Below are positions 16,228-25,031 of a DNA stretch of 64,000 nucleotides, piece after piece. Numbering within the stretch: position 1 is the first letter of the stretch; each line of letters begins with the position of its first letter. The notes under the pieces were generated by a model. The model saw nothing but the letters and a program-made list of their open reading frames with translations, searched no databases and was not told where the DNA came from. Origin of the DNA: Glycomyces albidus (GTDB taxonomy: Bacteria > Actinomycetota > Actinomycetes > Mycobacteriales > Micromonosporaceae); contig NZ_WIAO01000011.1 in assembly GCF_009451885.1 (NCBI RefSeq), positions 83,372 through 147,371 on the forward strand. The letters are read 5' to 3'. The translations under genes and the position numbers were made by a program.

Positions 16228-17250
16228 TCAGCTCGGATCCGGTATGCAGTCAGGGTGCTGCTTTGCCAGCCAGGCCGCCATGTGCTCGCGCAGTTCGCAC
16301 CGCAGGTCCCATTGGTCGCGCGGGTTGGCGGCGGAGATCAGGAGCCGCACCCGCATGACTCCGCCCGTGGCGTCGAGCACCGCGACGCTCGCTTTGCGCC
16401 CGTCCCAGAACGGATTGCCGGCCAGGAACCGCTCCAGCTCCTCGCGCACCTCGGGCACCGGCAGGGTCAGTTTCGCGTCGAAGACCACCGAGCCGAGCAC
16501 CTCGGGCGTGTCCCTGGTCCAGTTGACGTACGGGTTCTGGGTGAAGTACGAGGTGGGGAGCACCATTCGGCGGTCGTCCCAGATGCGCACCACCAGGTAG
16601 GTCAGCGTGATCTCCTCGATCGTGCCCAGTTCGCCGTCGACGACGACCACGTCGTCGAGGCGCAGCGCGTCGCCGAAGGCGAGCATGATGCCGGCGAACA
16701 GGTTCTGCAGCATGGTCTGGGCGGCCAGGCCCGCGATGATCCCCGCGACGCCGGCCGCGCCGAGCATCGAGACGCCGACCTCGCGCAGCGGCGGGATGTT
16801 GAACAACACCAGTCCGATCGCGACAGTCCAGACGATGACCGAGGCGAGCCGGTAGAGGATCACCATCTGGGTGCGGCGGCGCCGCCCCTCCACGTCGTCC
16901 TGCTCGAGCCCGTCCCAGCGGCGGTGGATGGGCTCCTTGGCGACGCTGAGCAGGTTGGAGAGCAGCCACGCGCCCGAGGCGGCGGTGCCGAACAGAAGGG
17001 ATTGGCCTAGGACCGCGTTCCACTCCCCGCCCCAGCCCAGCTGCCCTTGTTTCGCGGAGAGCAGGATCTGGAGGCCGCCGGTGACGGCCATCAACTGGGC
17101 CGGGCGCAGGGCCTTGCCGATGAGCCGGGAGGCGTTCTCGGAGCGGTGGCGCAGCAGCAGCCGGGTGACCACGAGTCGGGCTGCGCTCACCGCCAGCGCG
17201 CATCCGATGGCGACGAGCGTGATGACAAGCCAGGGGGCGGGGGCGGGCAT
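16228..17250 (-). CDS. MscS-family mechanosensitive ion channel
   Basis: 340-aa small-conductance channel that releases solutes on hypo-osmotic shock. Four membrane helices: WLVITLVAIGCALAVSAARL, one near LGQSLLFGTAASGAWLLSNL, YRLASVIVWTVAIGLVLF, then the pore helix GAAGVAGIIAGLAAQTMLQN with the Gly/Ala packing motif of MscS. The beta domain follows (FGDALRLDDVVVVDGELGTIEEITLTY) and a C-terminal alpha/beta part. The ATG at 17250 and GTG at 17256 are both possible; no strong ribosome site is seen. Confidence 0.92.
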   Translation of the reverse strand: MPAPAPWLVITLVAIGCALAVSAARLVVTRLLLRHRSENASRLIGKALRPAQLMAVTGGLQILLSAKQGQLGWGGEWNAVLGQSLLFGTAASGAWLLSNLLSVAKEPIHRRWDGLEQDDVEGRRRRTQMVILYRLASVIVWTVAIGLVLFNIPPLREVGVSMLGAAGVAGIIAGLAAQTMLQNLFAGIMLAFGDALRLDDVVVVDGELGTIEEITLTYLVVRIWDDRRMVLPTSYFTQNPYVNWTRDTPEVLGSVVFDAKLTLPVPEVREELERFLAGNPFWDGRKASVAVLDATGGVMRVRLLISAANPRDQWDLRCELREHMAAWLAKQHPDCIPDPS

Positions 17251-17402
17251 GTCCACAGCGTAGCGTCGAACGCGACGAGGACTCGGACCTCGACGCGCGC
17301 ACCGGGGTCGTCCGCCTGGTGCACCACCTGTCGAGGGATGCGGTCACTGCGTACGGGCTACCGGGTACTCGAGCAGTGCACACACGCCAGCAATGTTGAA
17401 CG

Positions 17403-17427
17403 GGCGTGAGGCGGCCCGGCTCACGCC
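17403..17427. other. Inverted repeat upstream of the hydrolase leader
   Basis: GGCGTGAG and CTCACGCC form an 8-bp stem with a 9-nt loop in the 339-bp gap between mscS and the hydrolase. It could be a terminator or a regulatory hairpin. Confidence 0.4.
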
Positions 17428-17506
17428 GTACCGCTACGCCATCACCGAATCCGCCGCGAGAATGCCGGGTGAAGTGGAGATGGCGGACTATGCAACAGAC
17501 GTTGGT

Positions 17507-17589
17507 GCCGGAGGGGTACGGTATGCGTTGGTGTGCCGGGAAGTCTGGTCGGCAGGATTCGTTCCTTCGACCGATCGGTGACCCTTGGT
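17507..17589 (+). repeat. Duplicated leader, copy 2 (of intact hydrolase), with palindromic operator candidate
   Basis: Paired with 10963-11046. The perfect palindrome ACCGATCGGT is at 17570-17579, 10 nt before the ATG. Survival of the palindrome in both copies suggests an operator. Confidence 0.7.
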
Positions 17590-18450
17590 ATGCGGAGTCT
17601 GTACAAATCCGAAGCCGGCCAGCGGATCATCGGTCACTGGTGCCGCGCGCAGCTCGACGCATGGCCGGTACCGCACCGGCGCAGCCTGATCCCTGTGAAC
17701 GGCGCGCTCGCGCATGCGGTCTTCCTCGGCGAAGGCCCCACGCGGGTGGTGTTCGTACCGGGCACCAACTTCAATGCCGCCAGCTGCCTGGGCGTCGCCG
17801 AGGCCCTTGGGGCCGGGTGGGCGACGATGGTTGTGGACATGCCCGGTCAGCCCGGGCTCGCCAGCGGTGAACGCCCTGCCACGCCGCTGCGGTCCTGGTA
17901 TGGATCGATGCTCGCCGGCGTCCTCGATGCGGTCGACGCCCGGGACGCGGTGGTGGTCGGGAACTCGCTGGGCGCGGCGATCGCGCTCGCCTGCGAGTCC
18001 CAGCGGATCGCCGCGCGCGTCCTGTACTCGCCCGGCGGGATCGTCCCGCTGCATACCGACGCGCTCCTGATCCGGCGTTCAGCCGCATGGCTGCTGCGGC
18101 CTTCGCCGGAGCGGGCCCGGCGGCTGCTGGAGCTGTTCGTCGCGCCTGGCAGCGCACCTTCGGAATCGGCGGTGGCGTGGATGGACCTGGTTGCTCGGTA
18201 CTGCCGGACGACTCTGGCCCCGCAGCCGCTGGGCACCCAGTTGCTCGAGCGGTGGCGCGGCACCCCGCTGGTGGCCGCCACCGGCGAGCACGACCGCTTC
18301 CTGCCCCCCGACCGGCTCGCGCCGGTAGTCGAGTCGGTGTTCGGCCGCCGACTGCACGTCCTCCCCGGCGTCGGCCACCTTGCGGTGGAGGAGCGCCCGG
18401 AGGACGTCGCCGACCTGGTCCAAGCAGCCCTCGACCTCACCACCCGTTGA
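17590..18450 (+). CDS. Alpha/beta-hydrolase
   Basis: 286-aa alpha/beta-hydrolase-fold enzyme. Oxyanion region VFVPGTNFNAASCLGVAEAL, nucleophile elbow VVGNSLGAAIAL (Ser in GNSLG), acid region near GEHDRFLPPDRL and catalytic His in LPGVGHLAVEE. The ATG at 17590 (MRSLYKSE) is chosen over the upstream in-frame 17533 because the duplicated pseudogene copy also begins there. The substrate is unknown. The YbaB-like cluster starts 37 bp downstream and may be cotranscribed. Confidence 0.88.
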   Translation: MRSLYKSEAGQRIIGHWCRAQLDAWPVPHRRSLIPVNGALAHAVFLGEGPTRVVFVPGTNFNAASCLGVAEALGAGWATMVVDMPGQPGLASGERPATPLRSWYGSMLAGVLDAVDARDAVVVGNSLGAAIALACESQRIAARVLYSPGGIVPLHTDALLIRRSAAWLLRPSPERARRLLELFVAPGSAPSESAVAWMDLVARYCRTTLAPQPLGTQLLERWRGTPLVAATGEHDRFLPPDRLAPVVESVFGRRLHVLPGVGHLAVEERPEDVADLVQAALDLTTR

Positions 18451-18487
18451 CCGTCAAACCCTGCCCACCTGGAAAGGCCCTAGAGCA

Positions 18488-19288
18488 TTGACTGACAGCC
18501 CACCTGCCGCATCCGCGTACATGAGCGGCTGCGGCAACGTGATCATCGAAGCCGCCGACACCGCACCCGTGGTCAAGTTGCGCGCGGCGGCGGTTCGCCT
18601 GCCGGTACGCGAACTCGCCGACCTCGTGGTCTACACCGCCCGGGAAGCCGCGGACGCGAGGCGGACGGCCGCCGAGGACCGCGAGGCCGGACTCGCGTCG
18701 GCCGCCGACGCGCTCGCGGAGTTGAAGAACCTCCGCGACGGCATCCGAGCCGAGGGGCTCCAGGCGGTCATCGACCGAAAGAAGGCGGATTTCGGCGCCG
18801 AGGACACCGCTGCTGGCGACGATCCGCGAACGATGTCCCGACTCGCGCTCAACCCCGACGCGTATCCGACCGCGAACCTGGATGCGGCGATCGAACTGCT
18901 CGAACGCTTCCAGTCGACTCCCAGCGGCCGGCCCACGCCACTCGAAACCGACGCCGACACCCTGGTCGGCGTCGCCACCAGCCAGGACGGACAGGTCACG
19001 GTCGAATCCACCGCCGCCTACCCGATCGCACGACTCCTTTTGGGCCTGCACGCCAGAGAGATCGGCCCGGAGCTCCTCGCCGAGCAGATCACCGCGACCG
19101 CCAAGCGCGCCGTCGAGAACCGCGACGAGAAGCAGCGCGCGCATATCGACGCGGTCGGCCTTCCCTTGACGATGGACCAGATCGACGACCTCCCGGGCCA
19201 GATGGGGGACTACGCCCGCAAGGTCTCCGGCCAGGCCGCGTTCCTACAGCAAGACTACGAACAGCACATCCGCCGATTCAAGCAGTGA
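18488..19288 (+). CDS. Double YbaB/EbfC-like protein of a putative type VII substrate cluster
   Basis: 266 aa from a TTG at 18488 (an ATG at 18521 would give 255 aa). Two regions look like YbaB modules (beta strands followed by a long helix): GNVIIEAADTAPVVKL with LPVRELADLVVYTAREAADA near the N-terminus, and DGQVTVESTAAYPIARLLL with IGPELLAEQITATAKRAVEN in the second half. Helical segments link them and the end is basic. YbaB-family proteins are frequent neighbours of WXG100/ESX proteins in actinobacteria. Its stop (TGA 19286-19288) is 8 nt before the next start, so it is in an operon. Confidence 0.7.
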   Translation: MTDSPPAASAYMSGCGNVIIEAADTAPVVKLRAAAVRLPVRELADLVVYTAREAADARRTAAEDREAGLASAADALAELKNLRDGIRAEGLQAVIDRKKADFGAEDTAAGDDPRTMSRLALNPDAYPTANLDAAIELLERFQSTPSGRPTPLETDADTLVGVATSQDGQVTVESTAAYPIARLLLGLHAREIGPELLAEQITATAKRAVENRDEKQRAHIDAVGLPLTMDQIDDLPGQMGDYARKVSGQAAFLQQDYEQHIRRFKQ

Positions 19289-19296
19289 GGACCCCT

Positions 19297-19590
19297 GTGA
19301 CCAAGGCAGACCCGACCCAGATCCGCACCCTCGGCCAGAACATCCAGACGAAGGTCACCCCGACCCTCGAGGAGGCCAATGAGATCCTCCCGAACCTGCG
19401 CGGCATCGACCAGGCGCTGTACACCTCGGTGACCCCGGCGCTCGCCGCCGTCTACACCACCGCCGTGTCCTACATGAACGAGATGGTCGCAGGTGCCGCC
19501 GAGTGCTTTCAGACCATGAACACCAACCTCGACGGGTGCGCCACCTCCTGGGAAGACGCTGACCAGGCCGCCGCCGACATCTTCAAATAG
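19297..19590 (+). CDS. WXG100-like (ESX type VII-associated) small protein
   Basis: 97 aa from a GTG at 19297 with GAGG 6 nt upstream. An all-helical hairpin of the size of ESX substrates: helix 1 PTQIRTLGQNIQTKVTPTLE, turn, helix 2 VSYMNEMVAGAAECFQTMN, with CATSWEDADQAAADIF at the end. The classical WXG turn is not present (RGID instead). Likely a secreted or chaperoning partner of the next gene. Family assignment is by size, helix pattern and context. Confidence 0.65.
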   Translation: MTKADPTQIRTLGQNIQTKVTPTLEEANEILPNLRGIDQALYTSVTPALAAVYTTAVSYMNEMVAGAAECFQTMNTNLDGCATSWEDADQAAADIFK

Positions 19591-19625
19591 ACCGCCCTCC
19601 CAAGAACTCGCAAAGGAACCCCGCC

Positions 19626-20630
19626 ATGTCGATCGGCGCCCCCGACCCCAAGAGCTTCCAGGGCATGATGGACGCGTTCGCGATGGTCGCCCCCGCCGCG
19701 GCCGTCGAGATCGTCCTGCCCGCCTTCACGTTCGGGCCCTCCTGCACCCAGATCGCCCGCATCATCTACATGAACCAGTGCAACCCCGGCCAGATCATGA
19801 TGGTCGGCGCGTTCTGGTTCCAGCTGGCCGAGAAGTACATCACCGCCGGCAAGGACCTCGAAGGCGAGGTCGCTGCGATGGATGCCGAGGCGTGGGAAGG
19901 TGACGACTGCGACGCGTTCGTCGACCAGTCCGGCAAGGTCTCCATGCAGCTGTTCACGATCGCATCCTTCGCCATCCAGGTCGGCCTGGGCCTGTTCACC
20001 ATCGCCGCGCTGCTGGCGGTCATGGTGACCGCCTACGCGGCGCTAGCGACCTGTCTGATGGCGATGGCCTTGGTGTACTGGCCGCTCCAGGCGTTCCCGC
20101 TCACCGCAGCCGCCGCAGTGGCCGTGCGAACGGCGGCGATGGCCATAGCCGCCACCGGGCTGGGCATCCTGCAGACCATCGACACCGCGCTCGATGCGTT
20201 GGGCAACGGCCTAGCGGCGTTCATCGGCGGCGGCATGACCGCCTCGTGGGCGGTCCTGGCCACCCAGGGCAACGTCGTCAACCCTCTCGACCTGGTCGGA
20301 CCCACCGCCTTCAACATGGCGAACGGCTTCGCCCAACTGGGTCTGCGCAACGCGCTCGCGCCTTCGGGCGGCAAGCACGTGGCCGGCGGGCTCGGGCACC
20401 TGTTCGTCGGCGGCCAAGGCGCCTACAACTTCGGGCTCAACGCCAACGACCTGGCCGGAAACGGCGACATCGACGGCAAGGAAGACCCTCGCGGTACCTA
20501 CGGCATTGACCCGGGCAACCTCGACTTCATCCCCTTCGTCGACACACCTGAAGGGCAGGAGGAGCCGACCGGCACTTGGGAGAAGCCCACCTGGGCCGAC
20601 GACGCCGCTCCGAACTGGAGCGGCAGCTAG
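19626..20630 (+). CDS. WXG100-domain membrane/secreted protein, ESX-like
   Basis: 334 aa. The N-terminal 100 residues form a helical WXG-like unit (YMNQCNPGQIMMVGAFWF ... GEVAAMDAEAWEGDDCDAF, with the Trp-x-Gly pattern AWEG). Next come hydrophobic helices (ASFAIQVGLGLFTIAALLAV; AYAALATCLMAMALVYW; AAAVAVRTAAMAIAATGLGI), then a Gly/Asn-rich soluble tail. Similar to proteins exported or inserted through type VII systems. In line with its neighbours at 30-40-nt spacing. Function unknown. Confidence 0.7.
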   Translation: MSIGAPDPKSFQGMMDAFAMVAPAAAVEIVLPAFTFGPSCTQIARIIYMNQCNPGQIMMVGAFWFQLAEKYITAGKDLEGEVAAMDAEAWEGDDCDAFVDQSGKVSMQLFTIASFAIQVGLGLFTIAALLAVMVTAYAALATCLMAMALVYWPLQAFPLTAAAAVAVRTAAMAIAATGLGILQTIDTALDALGNGLAAFIGGGMTASWAVLATQGNVVNPLDLVGPTAFNMANGFAQLGLRNALAPSGGKHVAGGLGHLFVGGQGAYNFGLNANDLAGNGDIDGKEDPRGTYGIDPGNLDFIPFVDTPEGQEEPTGTWEKPTWADDAAPNWSGS

Positions 20631-20650
20631 TGGGCGGGGTCCGGTAACCC

Positions 20651-21934
20651 ATGGGCGGTGACGACCTCCTCGGTCTCTGGCTCGGGCTCGCGGTGATCGC
20701 AGTGCTGGCCTCCTGGCCGGTGCTGCCGGGGCTGCGGCGCTTCGCCGGCTTCAAGACGTTCCCGCCGTTCCGGGCCTGGGCCGCGCAGCCGCATCCCGAT
20801 GCGGCCGTGCCCGTCCGGGCCGGGCGCCGCCTGTCCCGGACGGCAGGGGACGCCGATGCGGCGCACGCGACGGTCGTGGTGCGCACCGCCTGGCGCAATC
20901 AGGACTCGCGCGACGTGCACCCCTCGCTGCGGGTGTCGCGGCCGCTGGTCCCGGTCGTGAGCGTCGACGGCTCGCCCGCCTCCTGGGGATGGGGCACGAC
21001 CGAGCTGACACTGCCGCCGGGGCGGCACCTGATCGCGGTGACCAGCAGCCATTCCCGCTGCTACCAGACGGTCGACCTCCGCAGGGGCGAGCGGCGCGAA
21101 CTCGACTACGCGAGCATTCTCGGAGCGACCGCCCACTGGTATGCCGAGGCCGGAGCCCAGATCCGGGACCTGACCGCGCTCGGGCCCCGTCGCCCCGGGC
21201 CCGGTGGGATCGGCTGGTACCACCTCATCACGGTCGGCGGGCTCGTCCTCGTCGCCGCGCTCACCGCCGTCGCCCTCACCAGCGCGGACCCCATCGCGGA
21301 CCTGCTCATTCCAGCGGCGGTCTGGGGCGCGGTCGCCATCGGGCTCGGCATCGGCATCGGCGTCATCGCCGTCTCCCTGGTCCAGCAAGCACGCGCCCGG
21401 AAGGTCGTCACCGTTCCACCACCCAGCGACCGCACCGCGGCTACCGTCCGGGTCCTGGACGCCGACGTTCCCGAGCGACTCGCGCCCGCATCCGGATGGG
21501 CAGGACTCGGCCTCCACCTGCGGTTCGAACTCGATGCGCATCCCGAACCCGCGCTCGCCGCCCTCGCCGGCGGCCGGAAACCGAACCTGATGCAACGGTG
21601 GCGGGCGATCCGGATCGGCGAACCCGAGCCACCGGCATGCCGGCCCTGGATCCCGCCCCCCGAAGTACTGCTCGACGGCGAACCGGTGCCCGCGAGCTGG
21701 ACGCGCATGTGGATGCAACTCGCGCCCGGCGAGCACGAACTCGTCGTGCGCGTCGCCGCTCCACCGAGCCAGATCGACGCCCGGACGATGCTCGATCTCA
21801 GCGAGGCCGAGCTGCGCCGGCGATTCCGAACCACCGCCGGAGAAACGCTCGACCTGCGGTTCACCGCCGACATCGCCGCGCTTGCCGCACACAACCGCCC
21901 CCAACTGGCCGCAGTCCGCGCCAGATGGCGCTGA
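20651..21934 (+). CDS. Membrane protein with a duplicated beta-rich domain
   Basis: 427 aa, not assigned to a known family. TM1 is near the N-terminus (LGLWLGLAVIAVLASWPVLP); a central pair is WYHLITVGGLVLVAALTAVAL and LIPAAVWGAVAIGLGIGIGV. Two soluble segments look like duplicates of one beta domain: VVSVDGSPASWGWGTTELTL-PPGRHLIAV before the TM pair, and EVLLDGEPVPASWTRMWMQL-APGEHELVV after it. Both share V-x-x-DG-x-P-x-SW and PG-x-H. Could be a membrane component that handles the neighbouring WXG proteins. Confidence 0.7.
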   Translation: MGGDDLLGLWLGLAVIAVLASWPVLPGLRRFAGFKTFPPFRAWAAQPHPDAAVPVRAGRRLSRTAGDADAAHATVVVRTAWRNQDSRDVHPSLRVSRPLVPVVSVDGSPASWGWGTTELTLPPGRHLIAVTSSHSRCYQTVDLRRGERRELDYASILGATAHWYAEAGAQIRDLTALGPRRPGPGGIGWYHLITVGGLVLVAALTAVALTSADPIADLLIPAAVWGAVAIGLGIGIGVIAVSLVQQARARKVVTVPPPSDRTAATVRVLDADVPERLAPASGWAGLGLHLRFELDAHPEPALAALAGGRKPNLMQRWRAIRIGEPEPPACRPWIPPPEVLLDGEPVPASWTRMWMQLAPGEHELVVRVAAPPSQIDARTMLDLSEAELRRRFRTTAGETLDLRFTADIAALAAHNRPQLAAVRARWR

Positions 21935-22071
21935 CACTCCATGCCCGCGCGACCGCTGATGCGCACCGCCACGGGCGACAACCTTCCACCGCGCGAATGC
22001 AGTCTCAACGACGAGATGCACCCGTCCTCACCGGCCGCGCGTACCCGAACGAGGATTCCCAAGGAGCCACT

Positions 22072-22515
22072 GTGAACGAGACCCCCGACAATGAGCCGAC
22101 GCAACCCGGTGACCACCAGGTCCCCGACTTCGACTTCGCCGCCTTCATGAGCGGCTTCCGGAATCAGATGGCGCAGCTTGACGAGCACGCGCGCCCGGTG
22201 CGGCGCCTCATCGAGGCGACCAGCATCCGCGTCGAATCCGAGGGCAGCGAAGTGGCCCTCACCGTCACCGTTGGCGGCGACCTGGTCGGCATCGAGTTCC
22301 TCTCCGCCGCCGAGGACCTCGCGCCGGTCGATCTCGCCGAAGCGATCATGACTACCTACGAGCGCGCCAAGCAGACCGCCCGCGAACGCTCCCCGGAGGT
22401 CCTCGGCCGGTTCCTGGACCACCAAGCCCGCACCATGGCCCAAGCCGAGGACCTCCTCCGTCAAGCCCAAGCGCGACGAGCCGGAAGCGACGGCGAGACT
22501 CCTCCGGAATCCTGA
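22072..22515 (+). CDS. YbaB/EbfC-family protein
   Basis: 147 aa from a GTG at 22072 with AAGGAG 5 nt before it. The C-terminal part follows the YbaB pattern: RVESEGSEVALTVTVGGDL-VGIEFL, then a helix APVDLAEAIMTTYERAKQTA. The N-terminus is short and acidic. Classical YbaB binds DNA, but members beside ESX-like genes have unknown roles. Closes the cluster that began at 18488. Confidence 0.8.
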   Translation: MNETPDNEPTQPGDHQVPDFDFAAFMSGFRNQMAQLDEHARPVRRLIEATSIRVESEGSEVALTVTVGGDLVGIEFLSAAEDLAPVDLAEAIMTTYERAKQTARERSPEVLGRFLDHQARTMAQAEDLLRQAQARRAGSDGETPPES

Positions 22516-22572
22516 CCCTGATCCTGACAGGCGTTCAGTCCGAGCCAGCCGACCTGGAGAGGAGCCCGTTCG

Positions 22573-23514
22573 ATGACAGGCATGTCGGCGCACCCAAGCC
22601 GGAGAGCGTTCGAGCACATTGCGCGGTACTACCGAGGCGACCGCGATTTCACCGCCAGCGCGCAGCTGTTCGTCGAGGCAGCTTTGGACAATGCCGAACC
22701 GGTGCTCGCCGCCGCGCCGACGCCGCGCCTCGACCTGCTCCGCAGCACCCTGGGGAATGCCACCCCGCGGGTGTCGATGGTCGACCTGGCCGACGCCGGG
22801 CGCAACCCCGCCTGCATCATCCCGGTCATGCGCGAGTTCTGCGACCGGCACCCGGGCCGGCGTACTCGCCTCCTGACCGAATCCACATGGGGCGATCGCA
22901 GCCCCGCCGAGCGCCGGGCCTGCATCACGCACGAGGCCTTGGTCAACCTCGCCTTCGTCGGGCACACGGCGACCGTGCTGTGCCTGTGCGACGTGAACCG
23001 GCTCGACGCCGCCATCGGCGACGCGTTCCGGTCCGCGCATCCGTTCCAGCTCGCGCACGGCCGTCTCCAGGTCAACGACCGGTACCGTCCCGACCTCCTC
23101 GGCGCCATCGCGAACCAGCCGCTGCCGCCCCGACCGCCGACGGCGATCGAGCGCGCCGTCGACGCCGCCACCGTCGACCATGCGCGCTGGTTCGCCACCG
23201 CATACGGCCGCAACGCCGGTCTCGACGCCACCCAGCTCATCGACCTCGAGATAGCGGTCACCGAACTCGCCACCATGACCGCTCTGACCGGGGACGGCAC
23301 CGGCCTGCTGCGGATGTGGACCGATGCCGACCACATGGTCTGCGAAGTCAGCAATCGCAGACATCCGTCCGATCCTCTCGAGGGCCGCCGACCCTTTCAG
23401 GAAGCCGACCCACTTTCCCGCGCCCTCCTGGTGGTCAACCAGGTAGTCGACCTCGCTCATACCCACACCGTCCCGGATCGCACGACCACACGGATTCACC
23501 TGCGACTGGCCTGA
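22573..23514 (+). CDS. RsbA-like regulator: MEDS sensory domain plus HATPase anti-sigma domain
   Basis: 313 aa. The N-terminal MEDS domain (HIARYYRGDRDFTASAQLFV, SMVDLADAGRNPACIIPVM, HEALVNLAFVGHTATVLCLCD) is a sensory fold; the C-terminal part (ARWFATAYGRNAG ... DLEIAVTELATMTALTGDG) is a HATPase_c/anti-sigma-kinase-like module with the N-box-like ExxTELAT. Such proteins are annotated as anti-sigma regulators of the RsbA type. A paralog lies at 34982-35908. Start at 22573 follows GGAG. Confidence 0.85.
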   Translation: MTGMSAHPSRRAFEHIARYYRGDRDFTASAQLFVEAALDNAEPVLAAAPTPRLDLLRSTLGNATPRVSMVDLADAGRNPACIIPVMREFCDRHPGRRTRLLTESTWGDRSPAERRACITHEALVNLAFVGHTATVLCLCDVNRLDAAIGDAFRSAHPFQLAHGRLQVNDRYRPDLLGAIANQPLPPRPPTAIERAVDAATVDHARWFATAYGRNAGLDATQLIDLEIAVTELATMTALTGDGTGLLRMWTDADHMVCEVSNRRHPSDPLEGRRPFQEADPLSRALLVVNQVVDLAHTHTVPDRTTTRIHLRLA

Positions 23515-23780
23515 GAGCCGGCCTCGACCGGTCTGGCCGGGACCGTCGCGTCGGCGGCGGCTGAGTGACCGAACCGTCAGAAGCCCTTCCCGAGGCACGA
23601 GACAGATTCACTGGTCGATGGTCGACCTGATGAGCAAGCACCTCACCGAGCAGTCGGCCCTCTAGCGACCTTTCGCTGCATCCGACATATTGCTCTGGTC
23701 GAAGCCGAATGCTCTCTCAGCGCAGCCGGACCGGGCTGCAACGGTTCGCACCGCTCGGGCCTGCGGGCCGGTGGGCTGCG

Positions 23781-23807
23781 CTGTCATGGATCGGGGCGCT
23801 GTCTCGT
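23781..23807 (+). promoter_or_regulatory. Candidate ECF41-type promoter of oxidoreductase-sigma module 1
   Basis: TGTCATG - 16 nt - CGTT, 34 bp before the ATG at 23841. Published ECF41 promoters have TGTCACA at -35 and CGTC at -10. The same TGTCA(N)G-N16-(C/T)GT(C/T) layout occurs before module 2 and before doxX. Confidence 0.6.
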
Positions 23808-23840
23808 TAAGAGGGTGCAAGACTCAGACAGGAGCCAGAC

Positions 23841-25031
23841 ATGAAACACCGCATCATCGTCCTCGGCGCGGGGTACGCCGGGGCGTTCTCCGCCGGCCGG
23901 CTCGCCCGCCAACTGCATCCGGACGACGTCGAGATCACCGTGGTCAACGCCGAACCCGACTTCGTCGAGCGGCTTCGCAACCACCAGGCGGCCGCGGGGC
24001 AGGAGCTTCCGCGCCGACCGCTGTCGAAGGTGTTCGCGGGCACCGGGATCCGACTCAAGGTGGCGCGGGTGACGAGGCTCGACCCCGACCGCCGGACCGT
24101 GCACGTCGAAGACAGCCTCGGCACCGACACGCTCGAGTACGACACGCTGCTGTACGCGCTCGGCAGCACAGTCGACGACCACGGCGTCCCCGGCGTGCGC
24201 GAGTACGCCCACCACGTCGCCGCCCGGCCCGCCGCGCTTCGCCTGCGCGAGCGCCTGGACGAGCTCGGCGACGGCGGGAGGGTGCTCGTCGTGGGCGGCA
24301 ACCTGACCGGGATCGAGACCGCCACCGAGCTCGCCGAGTCCCGGCCCGGCCTGCGCATCGCACTCGCCACCAGCGGCGAACTGGGAGGCTGGCTTGGCGA
24401 CAAGGCCCGTCGGCACCTCCTGCGGTCCTTCGAGCGGTTCGGCATCGAGGTGCACGAGCGCGCCCCGATCGGTCGGGTCGAGGCGTCGGCGGCGATCGCG
24501 GCCGACGGCACGGTCTTCGAGACGGACGTGACCGTGTGGGCCGCCGGGTTCGCCGCTCATCCCATCGCGGCCGACAGCGGGCTCGCCGTCGAGGAGAACG
24601 GCCAGATCACCGTCGACCGCCGGATGCGGTCGGTCTCGCACCCGGAGGTCTTCGCCGCCGGCGACAGCGCGTTCGTCATCGCCGAGAACGGGAAGCCGCT
24701 CCCGATGTCGTGCGCCTCGGCCGGCCCGACCAGCAAGCAGGCGATCGCCGGGATCGTCGGCGGCCTCACCGGCCACGAGGTGTCGCTGACGAAGTTCCCG
24801 TACATCGGCAACCACATCAGCCTCGGCCGCAAGGACGCGATCTTCCAGCTCGTCGACGGCGACGCGCAGGCCAAGCCGGGCGCGATGCTGGGCGGCTCCG
24901 CCGCGCGGGTCAAGACGGCGATCCTCAAGACCGCCGCCTGGAGCGTCGCCCACCCGACGTCCGGCCTGCCGACCCGCAGGCACCGCAGCGCAACAGCCGA
25001 GGACAGGACGGTGCGGACCCTTGCCGCATAA
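23841..25031 (+). CDS. FAD/NAD(P)-dependent oxidoreductase (NDH-2-like), module 1
   Basis: 396-aa two-dinucleotide-binding-domain flavoprotein. FAD-binding GAGYAGAFSAGRL at the N-terminus, middle NAD(P)-binding VVGGNLTGIETATELAE, and the third FAD motif VFAAGDSAFVI. It resembles type II NADH dehydrogenases and nitrite-reductase-like flavoproteins; no membrane anchor is visible except a possible C-terminal amphipathic stretch. It overlaps the ECF41 sigma gene by 11 nt, so the two are coupled. Same length and order as the pair at 28848-26617 on the other strand. Confidence 0.88.
   Translation: MKHRIIVLGAGYAGAFSAGRLARQLHPDDVEITVVNAEPDFVERLRNHQAAAGQELPRRPLSKVFAGTGIRLKVARVTRLDPDRRTVHVEDSLGTDTLEYDTLLYALGSTVDDHGVPGVREYAHHVAARPAALRLRERLDELGDGGRVLVVGGNLTGIETATELAESRPGLRIALATSGELGGWLGDKARRHLLRSFERFGIEVHERAPIGRVEASAAIAADGTVFETDVTVWAAGFAAHPIAADSGLAVEENGQITVDRRMRSVSHPEVFAAGDSAFVIAENGKPLPMSCASAGPTSKQAIAGIVGGLTGHEVSLTKFPYIGNHISLGRKDAIFQLVDGDAQAKPGAMLGGSAARVKTAILKTAAWSVAHPTSGLPTRRHRSATAEDRTVRTLAA

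Noticed and set aside
21106..23598. 830-codon minus-strand frame
   Set aside because: Runs antisense through three genes with family support on the other strand; no domains, no ribosome site.
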